Below are positions 1-7,140 of a DNA stretch of 64,000 nucleotides, piece after piece; within the stretch, counting starts at the first letter, position 1, and the number at the start of each line of letters is the position of its first letter. Under the pieces are notes generated by a model. It was not told the origin of the DNA. It worked only from the letters and a program-made list of their open reading frames with translations, and did not search any database. The position numbers and the translations under genes were made by a program. The stretch is from Tumebacillus avium (lineage in GTDB: Bacteria; Bacillota; Bacilli; Tumebacillales; Tumebacillaceae): positions 94,501 through 158,500 of the forward strand of contig NZ_CP021434.1 of assembly GCF_002162355.1 (NCBI RefSeq). Direction: 5' to 3'.

Positions 1-436
1 AGGTCATCAGCTCCAGATGTCCGCTCGCTTCCAGATCGGCCAGGCGGGCCACGATGTTTCGTCCTGCGCCTTCGAACTGGTCGAGCAGCCCGCGGTATCT
101 GGCGTAATACATGCGCGCCAGATTCTGCAGCTCTGGTTCGTGCACGGTGCGCACCAGCTCTTTTTGTGTCAGTTCGATCGTTTTCTTCATATGTTTGACA
201 TACCTTGCTGCCATCTCCTCATCGGTGAGCAGCGTCAGCAAGGTCGGCGACATCGTCAGCGCAAATGCAAAAGGGGCTTTGCGCTCCCGCAGCCGTTCAA
301 AGACGGCAAGCATCGGCAAGTACGTTTCGGACAACGCTTCATATAGCCATCGCTCTTCCAGCGCATGCGCACGCTCCTCATGGCGCACGTACGGCAGATG
401 GGCATGCAAGATCATCGCCAAATAGCCTTTTTTCAT
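1..436 (-). CDS. Glycoside hydrolase family 57 protein, probable 1,4-alpha-glucan branching enzyme (N-terminal part)
   Basis: Only the first ~145 codons are present; the frame is open to the window edge. The protein begins MKKGYLAMILHAHLPYVRH, the typical start of the GH57 (beta/alpha)7 barrel, with the His-x-His-Leu-Pro signature at about residues 11-14. Family members hydrolyse or rearrange alpha-glucans, and this N-terminus resembles the branching-enzyme branch (DUF1957-containing). An ATG at 442 is in frame, but AGGAGG abuts it with no spacing; the ATG at 436 has that AGGAGG 6 nt upstream, so I start there. The Shine-Dalgarno overlaps the stop of the DUF4912 gene, so the two are probably translationally coupled. 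Exact substrate cannot be told from this fragment. Confidence 0.85.
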   Translation of the reverse strand, partial: MKKGYLAMILHAHLPYVRHEERAHALEERWLYEALSETYLPMLAVFERLRERKAPFAFALTMSPTLLTLLTDEEMAARYVKHMKKTIELTQKELVRTVHEPELQNLARMYYARYRGLLDQFEGAGRNIVARLADLEASGHLELMT

Positions 437-447
437 CCCCATCCTCC

Positions 448-858
448 TCACGTCACACGATAGATCGAATAGGAGCTGATGCTGTCGGGACGCTCCCTGC
501 GCGCGGAAACGGAAGCTCCCGTTCCCGGCGTTCTCACACTCGTCTCATAAAGAGGCCAAAACTCGCCCTTCATCTCCATCCCATACTCCACTCGAACTTC
601 TGCGCCCGAAAGCAGCCCTTCTACAAAAGAAGCGCCGTATTCAGCAGGGCAGTCCAACAGGCGCGCTGTGTCCGTCCCGCTGTGGATCCGCAGCCGGCGC
701 GGCGCCGTGTCCCATCCGTCCGGGAACATGCGGGCCGCGATCGTCTGCAGGGCAGCTCCTTCCGCCCAATGCACCCAGATGCGATTTTTGTCGAGCGCCA
801 GCGCGTACAGCCGATCGTCCCGGTAACGCGCAGGCAGGTGATACCCTCCCTGCTGCAA
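448..858 (-). CDS. DUF4912 domain protein
   Basis: 136-residue protein with the features of DUF4912: a WDTAPRRLRIHSG core at about residues 49-61 and a C-terminal portion rich in aromatic and charged residues. DUF4912 proteins often sit beside GH57 enzymes and glycosyltransferases in glucan gene clusters of Firmicutes, and here the gene lies directly upstream of a GH57 gene with its stop inside that gene's ribosome-binding site. The only in-frame start near a ribosome-binding site is TTG at 858, about 10 nt after AAAGGAG. The biochemical role is unknown; a carbohydrate-linked accessory function is inference from context. Confidence 0.7.
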   Translation of the reverse strand: MQQGGYHLPARYRDDRLYALALDKNRIWVHWAEGAALQTIAARMFPDGWDTAPRRLRIHSGTDTARLLDCPAEYGASFVEGLLSGAEVRVEYGMEMKGEFWPLYETSVRTPGTGASVSARRERPDSISSYSIYRVT

Positions 859-885
859 ACAAAATCCACTCCTTTGTTTTGGCGA

Positions 886-914
886 TTGGACAATGAATCT
901 CTAATTTTTTATGA
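886..914 (+). promoter_or_regulatory. Candidate sigma-A promoter for the DUF4383 gene
   Basis: TTGGAC at 886-891 and TTATGA at 909-914 are separated by 17 nt and lie about 105 nt upstream of the plus-strand ATG at 1020. This is the best match in the divergent gap 859-1019, which otherwise holds no gene I can support. Confidence 0.4.
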
Positions 915-1019
915 GTGGGAACCTGCAAAAAGAACGTCATATTGCCAACATTGGCTCCATAAGGTGAAGTAAGCGCAAACGAAATTGCGCAATTCATCTT
1001 GCAAGGAGGACGATCAAGA

Positions 1020-1364
1020 ATGGCGAAGGTGTATGCTCGTGCGGCCGGTTGGATTTTCCTGCTCATCGGGATCCTCGGGTTCTTCATTACTGACCTCCTC
1101 GGACTCATCCAGTTTGATACGACCCACAACATTGTCCATCTGGTCCTCGGGGTGATCGGGATCGCAGCCGGGCAAAATGCGAACTGGTCGCGGCTGTATG
1201 CGCAAGTGTTTGGTGTGATCTACTTGCTGCTGGGCGTCGTTGGCTTCTTCCTCGCTGACTTCCTCGGCATGCATCTGGAAGTGACCGAAAACCTGGTGCA
1301 CATCATCCTCGGTGCCTGGGGTCTGTATGCCGTGCTTGGCGAGAAGGAAACCGCCGGCGAATAG
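1020..1364 (+). CDS. DUF4383-family small membrane protein
   Basis: 114-residue hydrophobic protein with four predicted membrane segments (about residues 8-24, 36-52, 61-80 and 88-107). Two internally similar halves are visible: ILGFFITDLLG...NIVHLVLG and VVGFFLADFLG...NLVHIILG, an internal duplication of a two-helix unit with a conserved N-x-V-H. This is the DUF4383 pattern. Function is unknown. The ATG at 1020 follows AAGGAGG by about 9 nt and is preferred to an upstream in-frame ATG at 999 with no good ribosome-binding site. It is followed by two CBS-domain genes on the same strand. Confidence 0.75.
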   Translation: MAKVYARAAGWIFLLIGILGFFITDLLGLIQFDTTHNIVHLVLGVIGIAAGQNANWSRLYAQVFGVIYLLLGVVGFFLADFLGMHLEVTENLVHIILGAWGLYAVLGEKETAGE

Positions 1365-1453
1365 CGGCAGGCAGGCAACGCATACTAAGGGCTGTCGGGT
1401 TGATCCCCGGCAGTCTTTTTGCGTTTCCACACCACGAGACAGGAGGCGTTTGC

Positions 1454-1885
1454 ATGAAGGTCCGTGATCTCATGACCAATGAAGTGATCACCCTGAAGGC
1501 GAAGCACACGCTGCAGGATGCGGCGAAACTGATGCTTGACCTGAATGTCGGCGTGATTCCGGTCGCCGAAGAAGGGGACAAACTGCGCGGCATCATCACC
1601 GACCGCGACATTGTCGTGCGCGCCGTCAGCAAAGGTGCGGACATCACAAAAGCCAAGATCAACGATTACATGAGCCCGAAACTCGTTTCGATCAATCCGT
1701 CCGAATCGGCCGAAGAAGCGGCCAAGCTGATGGCCGAACACCAGATTCGCCGTCTGCCGGTCGTCGAGGAAGGCCACATGGTTGGCATCATCTCGATCGG
1801 CGACTTGTCGGTGGTCGACATTCACGAAAACGAAGCCGCTTTTGCCCTGCACGATATCTCCACCCCGGCCCGCCCGCAGCTGTAA
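1454..1885 (+). CDS. Stand-alone CBS-pair protein
   Basis: 143-residue protein consisting almost entirely of two CBS motifs (about residues 7-60 and 70-125), with the usual G-I-I-T-D-R-D-I signature after the first and G-I-I-S-I-G-D-L after the second. CBS pairs bind adenosyl nucleotides (AMP, ATP, SAM, c-di-AMP) and act as sensors; the ligand cannot be told from sequence. The ATG at 1454 has AGGAGG seven nt upstream and is preferred to an in-frame ATG at 1400. The neighbouring downstream gene is a close paralogue of the same length. Confidence 0.85.
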   Translation: MKVRDLMTNEVITLKAKHTLQDAAKLMLDLNVGVIPVAEEGDKLRGIITDRDIVVRAVSKGADITKAKINDYMSPKLVSINPSESAEEAAKLMAEHQIRRLPVVEEGHMVGIISIGDLSVVDIHENEAAFALHDISTPARPQL

Positions 1886-1960
1886 CCGCATAGACCCGGG
1901 CGTTTTCGGCATACTAAGTTTGGTTGCACCTAAATCCCAAATCATGAGGAGGGCGATTCG

Positions 1961-2395
1961 ATGCAAATCCGTGAACTCATGACCTCTGAAGTTGAATCCT
2001 GCTCGCCGCAGGACTCCCTGCAGCAAGTTGCGCAAATCATGTCCGATCTGGACGTCGGCATCGTGCCGATCGTTCGTGACGGCGGCTACCTCGAAGGCTG
2101 CATCACCGACCGCGACATCGTCATCCGTGCGGTTGCCAAAGGCATGGACGTCAACTCCACCCGCGTTGACGAGTGCATGAGCGAAAACATCGTGTCCTGC
2201 ACTCCGGACCAATCGGCGACCGAAGCGGCGCAAATGATGGCCGACAACCAAGTCCGCCGTCTGCCGGTCGTGGAAGATGGCCGTCTGGTCGGCATCGTGG
2301 CGATCGGCGACCTGGCTGTAGAACGCGCAGCTGACGAATCGGCCGGCTACGCGCTGAGCGAAATCTCCGAACCGGCTCGCCCGGAAATGCACTAA
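1961..2395 (+). CDS. Stand-alone CBS-pair protein, tandem paralogue
   Basis: 144-residue CBS-pair protein clearly paralogous to the preceding gene: both begin with M-x-(I/V)-R-(D/E)-L-M-T, carry ITDRDIV(I/V)RAV, then MS followed by a Q-(I/V)-RRLPVVE stretch and end in E(I/S)-x-(E/T)PARP. The pair looks like a local gene duplication. Ribosome-binding site GAGGAGGG lies about 7 nt before the ATG. Here the N-terminal region of the first CBS motif has additional cysteines (C12 and C46, plus C68 and C77) that are absent from the upstream copy, which may matter for redox sensitivity (inference). A rho-independent terminator follows. Confidence 0.85.
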   Translation: MQIRELMTSEVESCSPQDSLQQVAQIMSDLDVGIVPIVRDGGYLEGCITDRDIVIRAVAKGMDVNSTRVDECMSENIVSCTPDQSATEAAQMMADNQVRRLPVVEDGRLVGIVAIGDLAVERAADESAGYALSEISEPARPEMH

Positions 2396-2409
2396 TCTTT
2401 TCAGAAAAA

Positions 2410-2440
2410 ATGGACAAGACCCTTCGCGGGTCTTGTCCAT
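2410..2440 (+). terminator. Rho-independent terminator after the CBS gene pair
   Basis: A 12-13 bp perfect stem (TGGACAAGACCC / GGGTCTTGTCCA) with a 5-nt loop starts 15 nt after the stop codon. The trailing T-tract is weak, but the preceding run of A gives an A-stem-T arrangement. Confidence 0.7.
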
Positions 2441-2452
2441 TTGCTTGTCCTT

Positions 2453-2467
2453 GGGTACACTGTACCC
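2453..2467. promoter_or_regulatory. Perfect inverted repeat upstream of vanZ-like gene
   Basis: GGGTACA-C-TGTACCC is a perfect 7-bp inverted repeat with a 1-nt centre, ending just before the AAAGGAGGG ribosome-binding site of the VanZ gene. It could be an operator or an RNA hairpin that partly masks the ribosome-binding site; which of these applies is inference. Confidence 0.4.
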
Positions 2468-2485
2468 TAAAGGAGGGACGGCCCC

Positions 2486-2977
2486 ATGATTGCAGACCGC
2501 AGACGATTTGGGATCTGGCTAATGCTTTGCCTCGCCTGGATGCTGCTCATCTTTTACAAATCGGGACAGTCCTACGGTGAACAGGACCTGCGTCCCCTGC
2601 TCCGGCAGTGGATCGCCGAGCCGACGCTTTTGATGCTGCTTCCGAACATCGAATTTCACTATGACGGCGGGCTTGTTTCGTATCAAGACCCGTACTCGAT
2701 GCTCGAATTCTTCATTCGCAAAGCCGCGCATGTGACCGAATATTTCCTGCTCGCCTTCCTCGTCTGGCGCACATTTGCCGCCACGCGGGTGCGGCGGAGC
2801 ATAGCGCTGACCGTGACGGCGCTCTTGTCGATTCTGTACGCAGCGTCCGACGAGTGGCACCAGGCGTTTGTGCCGGGCCGCACCGGGCACGGCATCGACG
2901 TGTTTGTGGACAGTTTCGGCGTGCTGCTGCTCGTGCTGTTTGTGCTGGTGAGCAGACAAAAAACTCTCTCAAGATAA
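2486..2977 (+). CDS. VanZ-family membrane protein
   Basis: 163-residue protein with about four membrane segments and the VanZ signature: RKAAHVTEYFLLAFL at about residues 78-92, then SDEWHQAFVPGR at about 121-132 and D-V-x-x-D-S-x-G near the end. The family is named for the teicoplanin-resistance protein VanZ, but most chromosomal copies have no known role in resistance. The N-terminal segment between the first and second membrane helices is longer than usual and probably extracytoplasmic. Ribosome-binding site AAAGGAGGG lies close to ATG 2486. No van genes are nearby, so a role in glycopeptide resistance is not supported. Confidence 0.85.
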   Translation: MIADRRRFGIWLMLCLAWMLLIFYKSGQSYGEQDLRPLLRQWIAEPTLLMLLPNIEFHYDGGLVSYQDPYSMLEFFIRKAAHVTEYFLLAFLVWRTFAATRVRRSIALTVTALLSILYAASDEWHQAFVPGRTGHGIDVFVDSFGVLLLVLFVLVSRQKTLSR

Positions 2978-2993
2978 GCTGAGAGAGTTTTTT
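2957..2993. terminator. Bidirectional terminator between vanZ and holin genes
   Basis: An AAAAAACTCTCTC / GAGAGAGTTTTTT stem-loop sits between two convergent genes, overlapping the end of the VanZ reading frame, with A- and T-tracts on both sides. Confidence 0.8.
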
Positions 2994-2998
2994 GATTC

Positions 2999-3385
2999 TT
3001 ACCGCTCTTCGCCGGTGATCAGCCGGGCGCGGTCTTGCGAGCCGGTGCCGCGGCGGTCGTCCAGCCAGGCCGATTCGATCACCGCACGCATGTCTTTCAT
3101 CGGAACGTCTTTCATTCCGCACGTCTCGCATTTGTCGATCAGGTATTTGACCGCTTCGTTCATCTTGGCCGGTCCGTCTTCCGTTGTATATACGGTCTCC
3201 GCATAGGAAAATGCTTCCCGCCCGAGTTGTGCCAACAGTTGTCGATTCTGTAAGGTAGTCTGGGCATCATAGTAGTTCTGCATGCGTTGTTTGAAATTTC
3301 GAAGCAGGAGCAGACCGGCGAGGACAGCAATTTGCAGCACGATGGACGCGCCGTCTTGCAGCATCCCGAGGATCTGTTCCGTCAT
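2999..3385 (-). CDS. LLH-family phage-type holin
   Basis: 128-residue protein with one N-terminal membrane segment (about residues 12-28), a charged helical middle and a C-terminal region containing MRAVIESAWLDDRRG, which matches the Phage_holin_LLH family (named for Lactobacillus phage LL-H). Holins permeabilise the membrane and release an endolysin, though chromosomal members outside prophages may do other work. The gene starts 9 nt after the stop of an amidase gene on the same strand, with GGGAGG inside the amidase's last codons. The amidase-holin pairing supports a lysis-type module, but I see no other phage genes nearby. Confidence 0.7.
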   Translation of the reverse strand: MTEQILGMLQDGASIVLQIAVLAGLLLLRNFKQRMQNYYDAQTTLQNRQLLAQLGREAFSYAETVYTTEDGPAKMNEAVKYLIDKCETCGMKDVPMKDMRAVIESAWLDDRRGTGSQDRARLITGEER

Positions 3386-3393
3386 GGTGGCAT

Positions 3394-4208
3394 CTACCTC
3401 CCGCTTCGGATAAAGTTGTAAAAGCGCACGAGCACCGAAGCCATCTCCGCCCGTGTCACCGCTTGATTCGGGCGCCAGGTCCCGTCTTCATACCCGGTCA
3501 TCACGCCCCATTCGATCACTTGGCGGATCGACTCTTCCGCCCAGGCCGGCAGGACTTCCTGACTGGGCGCCGGATTCGTCGGTGTGGCCGGCGTTGGCGT
3601 CGCAGGCGTCCCCGGCTGCGGGGTCGGGCGGGCCGGTGCGTTATATGGCAGGTCAAAAATAGCGCATACCCCCTTGCCGCTCCTTCTGCTGCGGCGATTT
3701 GATAGTCACGGGTCGCCATCCGGCTTGCTTCAGCCGCATTGGTGATAAAACCCGATTCGACCAGCACCGCATCCATCGCCGTGTCGCGCAGGACTTGGAA
3801 ATCTCCATAATACACGCCGCGGTTGTTCTGCCCCGTAGCGGCGGCGATCGCGTTGACGATCCGTGAAGCCCATTGCTGGGTGCGCCCCTCGCGAGTGGAA
3901 GGATGAATCCAAATCGCCACGCCGTTTACTGCAGCCGTACTCGCCGCGTCGGTGTGCCAGGAGATAAACAAGTCTGCCTTTGCGTCATTGGCGAGGCGGG
4001 CACGGTAGGCCAGGTCCTGGCCGATCGTCCCATTAGGGTCAGGCAGCGTGTCGGTGGTCCGCGTCATGATTACGCGAAAGCCGCAGCGCTGCAGGGCATC
4101 GCGAAGCAAGAGCGAGGTCTGCAACACGAGATTCTTCTCCTGAAATCCATTGGCAACAGCTCCCGGATCTCTTCCTCCATGCCCTGGATCGATTACAACT
4201 AACGGCAC
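3394..4208 (-). pseudogene. N-acetylmuramoyl-L-alanine amidase with C-terminal SLH domain, interrupted by a -1 frameshift
   Basis: The 5' frame encodes an Amidase_3 domain: PLVVIDPGHGG at the N-terminus (Zn-binding His), an ISWHTDA segment (second His) and a conserved Glu in VLVESGFITN. It cleaves the amide bond between MurNAc and L-Ala in peptidoglycan. After GYALF the frame runs into basic, low-complexity sequence. Reading on in the -1 frame instead gives DLPYNAPA, a Pro/Thr-rich linker, and one S-layer-homology repeat (W-A-x-E-S-I-R-Q-V-I-x-W-G, TGYEDGTWRPNQAVTRAEM, FYNFI), ending at TAG 3394-3396, right before the holin. The switch lies at a run of five A (plus strand 3655-3659). One extra base would restore a ~271-residue amidase-SLH protein. 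GTG at 4208 is chosen because AAAGGAG lies 8 nt upstream. Real mutation, ribosomal slippage and sequencing error are all possible. Confidence 0.75.
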
Positions 4209-4270
4209 TGCCCTCACTCCTTTCTAGGACAATTTCGATATCATCATATGTTTACTTCCGCCCAAGTGTG

Positions 4271-4308
4271 AAAAAAGCGCCCACATACGGTTAGTATGTG
4301 GGCGCTTC
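4271..4308 (-). terminator. Terminator after the CBS-ACT gene
   Basis: A stem of GAAGCGCCCACATAC pairing with GTATGTGGGCGCTTT (minus-strand sense) around a short loop, followed by a T-run, lies 15 nt past the stop at 4323. Confidence 0.85.
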
Positions 4309-4322
4309 GAAGTTCTCAATCG

Positions 4323-4955
4323 TTATCGGGTGACGTGGAACACGCGCACGCCGATCTGGCGCAGGTCTTCCGTGATCGCATCGACATCAGCATCCGGCGC
4401 GACCTTAAAGGATACGCGGCGGTAACCGAAGTCCGCATCGTCATCAAGCACGAGCAGACCAAAGATGTTCGAGTACTTGCGCACAACATCGGCAAACTTG
4501 AGCAGGGAGCCTTGCATCTCCGGCATGGAGACGGTCATGCGAATGCCCGGCTTGTGCATGCCCAGCGCATCGCGCAGCATTTCGAAGTTGGCGCTGTGTG
4601 TCACGATGCCCGTAAAGGTGCCTTCCTCAGACAAAACGGCGATAAACGGCACGCGGTCGATCGCTTTCAAGATGTCTTCGATGCTGCCTTCCTCGTGGAT
4701 CGTCGCGTTCTTGTTGACTGTGATCGCTTCGACCTTCATCGCATTCAGGAACTGCTCCTGGTCGGCATTGCCGCTTTCAAAATATGCCTTGTGCACGTCA
4801 GCGTAGCCGACCATACCGTAAAACGCTCCGTCCGCTACGACCGGAATATGTTGGAACCCGCAGGAATCAAGCGCCGCGAGGAGCTCTTTCAGATTCGCAG
4901 TTGGTTCGATGGTTACGACTTTATGTGCTTCTACTTTCAGCTGTTGTACAATCAC
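4323..4955 (-). CDS. CBS-pair protein with C-terminal ACT-like domain
   Basis: About 210 residues: two CBS motifs (about 10-60 and 75-130), then a ~70-residue ACT-like fold starting near GIRMTVSMPEMQGSLLKFAD and ending RVFHVTR. CBS plus ACT is seen in small Firmicute regulatory proteins related to AcuB; the ligand is not predictable here. Start choice is uncertain: ATG 4964 directly abuts the GAAAGGGG ribosome-binding site, while the in-frame GTG at 4955 sits 9 nt from it and gives MIVQQLKVEAHKV, so I prefer the latter. It follows a four-helix membrane protein gene on the same strand with a short gap. Confidence 0.75.
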   Translation of the reverse strand: MIVQQLKVEAHKVVTIEPTANLKELLAALDSCGFQHIPVVADGAFYGMVGYADVHKAYFESGNADQEQFLNAMKVEAITVNKNATIHEEGSIEDILKAIDRVPFIAVLSEEGTFTGIVTHSANFEMLRDALGMHKPGIRMTVSMPEMQGSLLKFADVVRKYSNIFGLLVLDDDADFGYRRVSFKVAPDADVDAITEDLRQIGVRVFHVTR

Positions 4956-5015
4956 CCATGACATCCCCTTTCTTCTCTCTTCTTTATCTATTCGGCGGTC
5001 CTGCAAACTTTCCTC

Positions 5016-5435
5016 TTACATCTGGAAAATAATTAAAGCTGCTGCCAGCACCGCCAGCGCCAGCAAATAGGCGAGCAGACCACGCAGATACTCCTTGCCT
5101 TCCAGCTTATAAAAAATCCGCAGCATGATCGCCGTCAGCACCATCGCGATGAAGGAGACGGAGAACAAAGTCAGGCTCAGCGCTTCCGTGGCCCCGCGCG
5201 CCACATATTCCCCGTTTTGGTCGACCATCATCAGCCCAAGCATCAGGTTGGAGAGGTAGGCCTGTCCGATCAGAAAGACGGGGACGGCAAACAGCCAGCG
5301 CTGCATCGAGACTTTTTTGCGGAACAAAAGGACGATCAGAATCTGTGCCAGCAGAGGCAACAGCGTATAGTAACCTAAAAAGAACAAGGCGAAATCCGGG
5401 TTGTTTTGCAGTTTCTCAAAAATGTTTTGCGTCAT
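5016..5435 (-). CDS. Small integral membrane protein of unknown function
   Basis: 139 residues with four clear hydrophobic segments (about 17-38, 46-64, 87-106 and 114-136). The segment between helices 2 and 3 carries a hydrophilic loop VDQNGEYVARGATEALS. I do not recognise the family. The gene lies between citrate synthase and the CBS-ACT gene on the same strand, and no good ribosome-binding site stands close to the ATG (AGAGAGG is about 13 nt upstream), suggesting low translation. It may be co-transcribed with the CBS-ACT gene downstream. Confidence 0.6.
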   Translation of the reverse strand: MTQNIFEKLQNNPDFALFFLGYYTLLPLLAQILIVLLFRKKVSMQRWLFAVPVFLIGQAYLSNLMLGLMMVDQNGEYVARGATEALSLTLFSVSFIAMVLTAIMLRIFYKLEGKEYLRGLLAYLLALAVLAAALIIFQM

Positions 5436-5464
5436 CAGTGTGCTCAGCCTCTCTGCCGGGTAAA

Positions 5465-5496
5465 GAAAAAGCTCCCCGCTTCGCGAGGAGCCTTTT
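5465..5496 (-). terminator. Terminator after citrate synthase
   Basis: GGCTCCTCGC-GAA-GCGGGGAGC followed by a T-tract on the minus strand, about 12 nt beyond the stop codon at 5508. Confidence 0.8.
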
Positions 5497-5507
5497 GTGC
5501 GGCCGGT

Positions 5508-6659
5508 TTATTTGCGCTCTTCGATCGGAACGAAGGTTTGATCCACCGGACCGACATAGTCGGCAACCGGACGGATGATGCGGTTGTTTGCATACTGTTC
5601 GAGGATGTGCGCCGTCCACCCGGATACGCGGGAGATGACGAACAGCGGGGTGAACAGTTCCACCGGAATGCCCATCGCGTTGTACAGGGAGCCGGAGTAC
5701 AGGTCGACGTTGTACTTCAGGTCTTTGCCCTTCTTCGCGAAGTGTTCGAGCACGACGCCTTCGGTGATCTCGGTCATTTCGTACCACTTGGTTTCGCCGA
5801 CTTTCTCGGTCAGCTGCTTCGCGTAACGCTTCAGCACCAGACCGCGCGGGTCGTAAGAGCGGTAGACGCGATGGCCAAAGCCCGGAACTTTCACGCCGTT
5901 GTCGAGCTTGTTCTGAACTTCCACAGCTGCATTTTCCACGGAGTTGATCTCCATCAGCATGCGAAGCACGTCTTCGTTCGCGCCGCCGTGCAGCGGGCCT
6001 TTCAGCGCGCCGATCGCCGAGGTGACGCCGGAGTACATGTCGGACAGAGTCGCCACGGTGCAGCGTGCGGTAAAGGTGGAAGCGTTAAACTCGTGGTCAG
6101 CGTGCAGGATGAGCGCGACATCAAACGCCTCAACCGACAGCTCATCCGCCTCTTGTCCGGTCAGCATATACAGGAAGTTCGCTGCATGGCCGAGGTCGCC
6201 CCGCGGAGCCACATATTCTTTGCCTTGCTTGAAGCGGCCCACCGCTGCTGTGATCGATGCGAGCATCGACACGAGCTTGGTCGCCTGCTTGATGTGCGTT
6301 TCATGGTCCATCGACTTATCCGGATCAACCGCACCGAGGTAAGAGGCTGCTGTGCGCAGGATCTCCATGCCGGTCGGGTTCGCAGCCGAGGCGCTCAACG
6401 CTTTTACCAGTTCCAGCACATCGGACGGGATCTCACGGTTTTTCTTCAGCTCTGCATCGAGAGCTGCCAGTTCGCTCACATTCGGAAGCTTGCCGTACCA
6501 CAGCAGGTAGACCACTTCTTCAAAAGAAGCTTTCCCTGCCAGATCGTTAATATCATATCCTTGATAGACGAGACGGCCTTGTTTCCCGTCTACGAGGCAG
6601 ATGGAAGAATCACCTGCAACAACGTCTTGCAAACCAGCTTTCGCTTTTGCTTCAGACAT
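5508..6659 (-). CDS. citZ: Citrate synthase
   Basis: 383 residues, the usual length for the Gram-positive/archaeal-type (type I) enzyme that condenses acetyl-CoA with oxaloacetate to enter the TCA cycle. Recognisable blocks are LVYQGYDINDLA near residue 31, ILHADHEFNAST (first catalytic His region, about 184), LHGGANE (about 219-225), PGFGHRVYRSYDPR (about 255-268, with the second His) and a catalytic Asp in the NVDLYSG segment (about 311-317). A 2-methylcitrate synthase is the main alternative and cannot be fully excluded, but no prp genes are adjacent. AGGAGGT lies 8 nt before the ATG. The gene stands apart from icd-mdh, unlike the citZ-icd-mdh order of B. subtilis. A cre-like site and a TATAAT box lie upstream. 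Confidence 0.9.
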   Translation of the reverse strand: MSEAKAKAGLQDVVAGDSSICLVDGKQGRLVYQGYDINDLAGKASFEEVVYLLWYGKLPNVSELAALDAELKKNREIPSDVLELVKALSASAANPTGMEILRTAASYLGAVDPDKSMDHETHIKQATKLVSMLASITAAVGRFKQGKEYVAPRGDLGHAANFLYMLTGQEADELSVEAFDVALILHADHEFNASTFTARCTVATLSDMYSGVTSAIGALKGPLHGGANEDVLRMLMEINSVENAAVEVQNKLDNGVKVPGFGHRVYRSYDPRGLVLKRYAKQLTEKVGETKWYEMTEITEGVVLEHFAKKGKDLKYNVDLYSGSLYNAMGIPVELFTPLFVISRVSGWTAHILEQYANNRIIRPVADYVGPVDQTFVPIEERK

Positions 6660-6731
6660 TGACGAACACCTCCTGAAAAATACACTGTTTCCATATAGTC
6701 AATCCATACCCAGAATAATCCGATGTTACTT

Positions 6732-6737
6732 ATTATA
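6732..6737 (-). promoter_or_regulatory. -10 element of the citZ promoter
   Basis: TATAAT on the minus strand, about 72 nt upstream of the citZ start codon. The -35 region is poor (TTCGAC at 18-nt spacing), which suggests activator dependence or weak basal activity. Confidence 0.5.
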
Positions 6738-6814
6738 CAGGACTTGGTCTCGTTGGTCGAACTTTGTGAATGGGCTTTCATTCATTTCTCGGACTGCGAA
6801 AGCCCGTAACCTTG

Positions 6815-6829
6815 CGAAAGCGTTTACTT
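6815..6829 (-). promoter_or_regulatory. cre-like site (CcpA catabolite control) upstream of citZ
   Basis: AAGTAAACGCTTTCG matches the cre consensus WTGNAANCGNWNNCW at 13 of 15 positions, including the central AA-N-CG. It lies about 80 bp upstream of the citZ -10 box. CcpA control of citZ is known in B. subtilis; use here is inference. Confidence 0.45.
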
Positions 6830-6924
6830 CCTTGGATTTAGCCATCTTTAGGGTTCCCTGCGCACCGGGGGATATTTGTCGAATAAAAATTTTTTTTGGT
6901 GCCTTTTGGCTCCTCTATGGAAAA

Positions 6925-7035
6925 TGTGGATAAGTTTGTACACAGTATTCCACATACAAGCCAATGGCAAAAATGCCCTTTTCCACAGTGAATCCACAAC
7001 TTACCCACAAACTGTACACAGGGTATTGTGGATAA
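6925..7035. promoter_or_regulatory. Cluster of DnaA boxes upstream of sda
   Basis: Two perfect DnaA boxes (TTATCCACA, both read on the minus strand) lie at 6925-6933 and 7027-7035. Between them are near-matches on the plus strand: TTTTCCACA at 6979-6987 and TTACCCACA at 7001-7009 (one mismatch each), and weaker ones at 6946-6954 and 6990-6998. The last perfect box ends 9 bp before the sda -35 element. In B. subtilis sda is directly activated by DnaA, so this cluster fits replication-linked control. Confidence 0.85.
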
Positions 7036-7044
7036 TCGGAACGC

Positions 7045-7073
7045 TTGTTCGCTCATAAATTCCATGTTATAGT
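7045..7073 (+). promoter_or_regulatory. sda promoter
   Basis: TTGTTC at 7045-7050 and TATAGT at 7068-7073 with 17-nt spacing, immediately downstream of the DnaA-box cluster and about 65 nt before the sda start codon. Confidence 0.75.
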
Positions 7074-7140
7074 CATACCACAACCAACTCGCGCGCGGGA
7101 TTTGGTAGAGTACGAGATCAGAACTGTGAGGTGAACCACC

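Noticed and set aside
1385..2440. Minus-strand reading frame of 351 codons across both CBS genes
   Set aside because: Repeats in the two halves simply mirror the paralogous CBS genes on the other strand; no domain recognised.
2486..2977. Glycopeptide-resistance locus
   Set aside because: The VanZ-family gene is alone; no vanA/B ligase, vanH, vanX or vanRS is nearby.
2999..4208. Complete prophage around the amidase-holin pair
   Set aside because: No integrase, terminase, portal, capsid or tail genes lie within several kb; neighbours are host genes.
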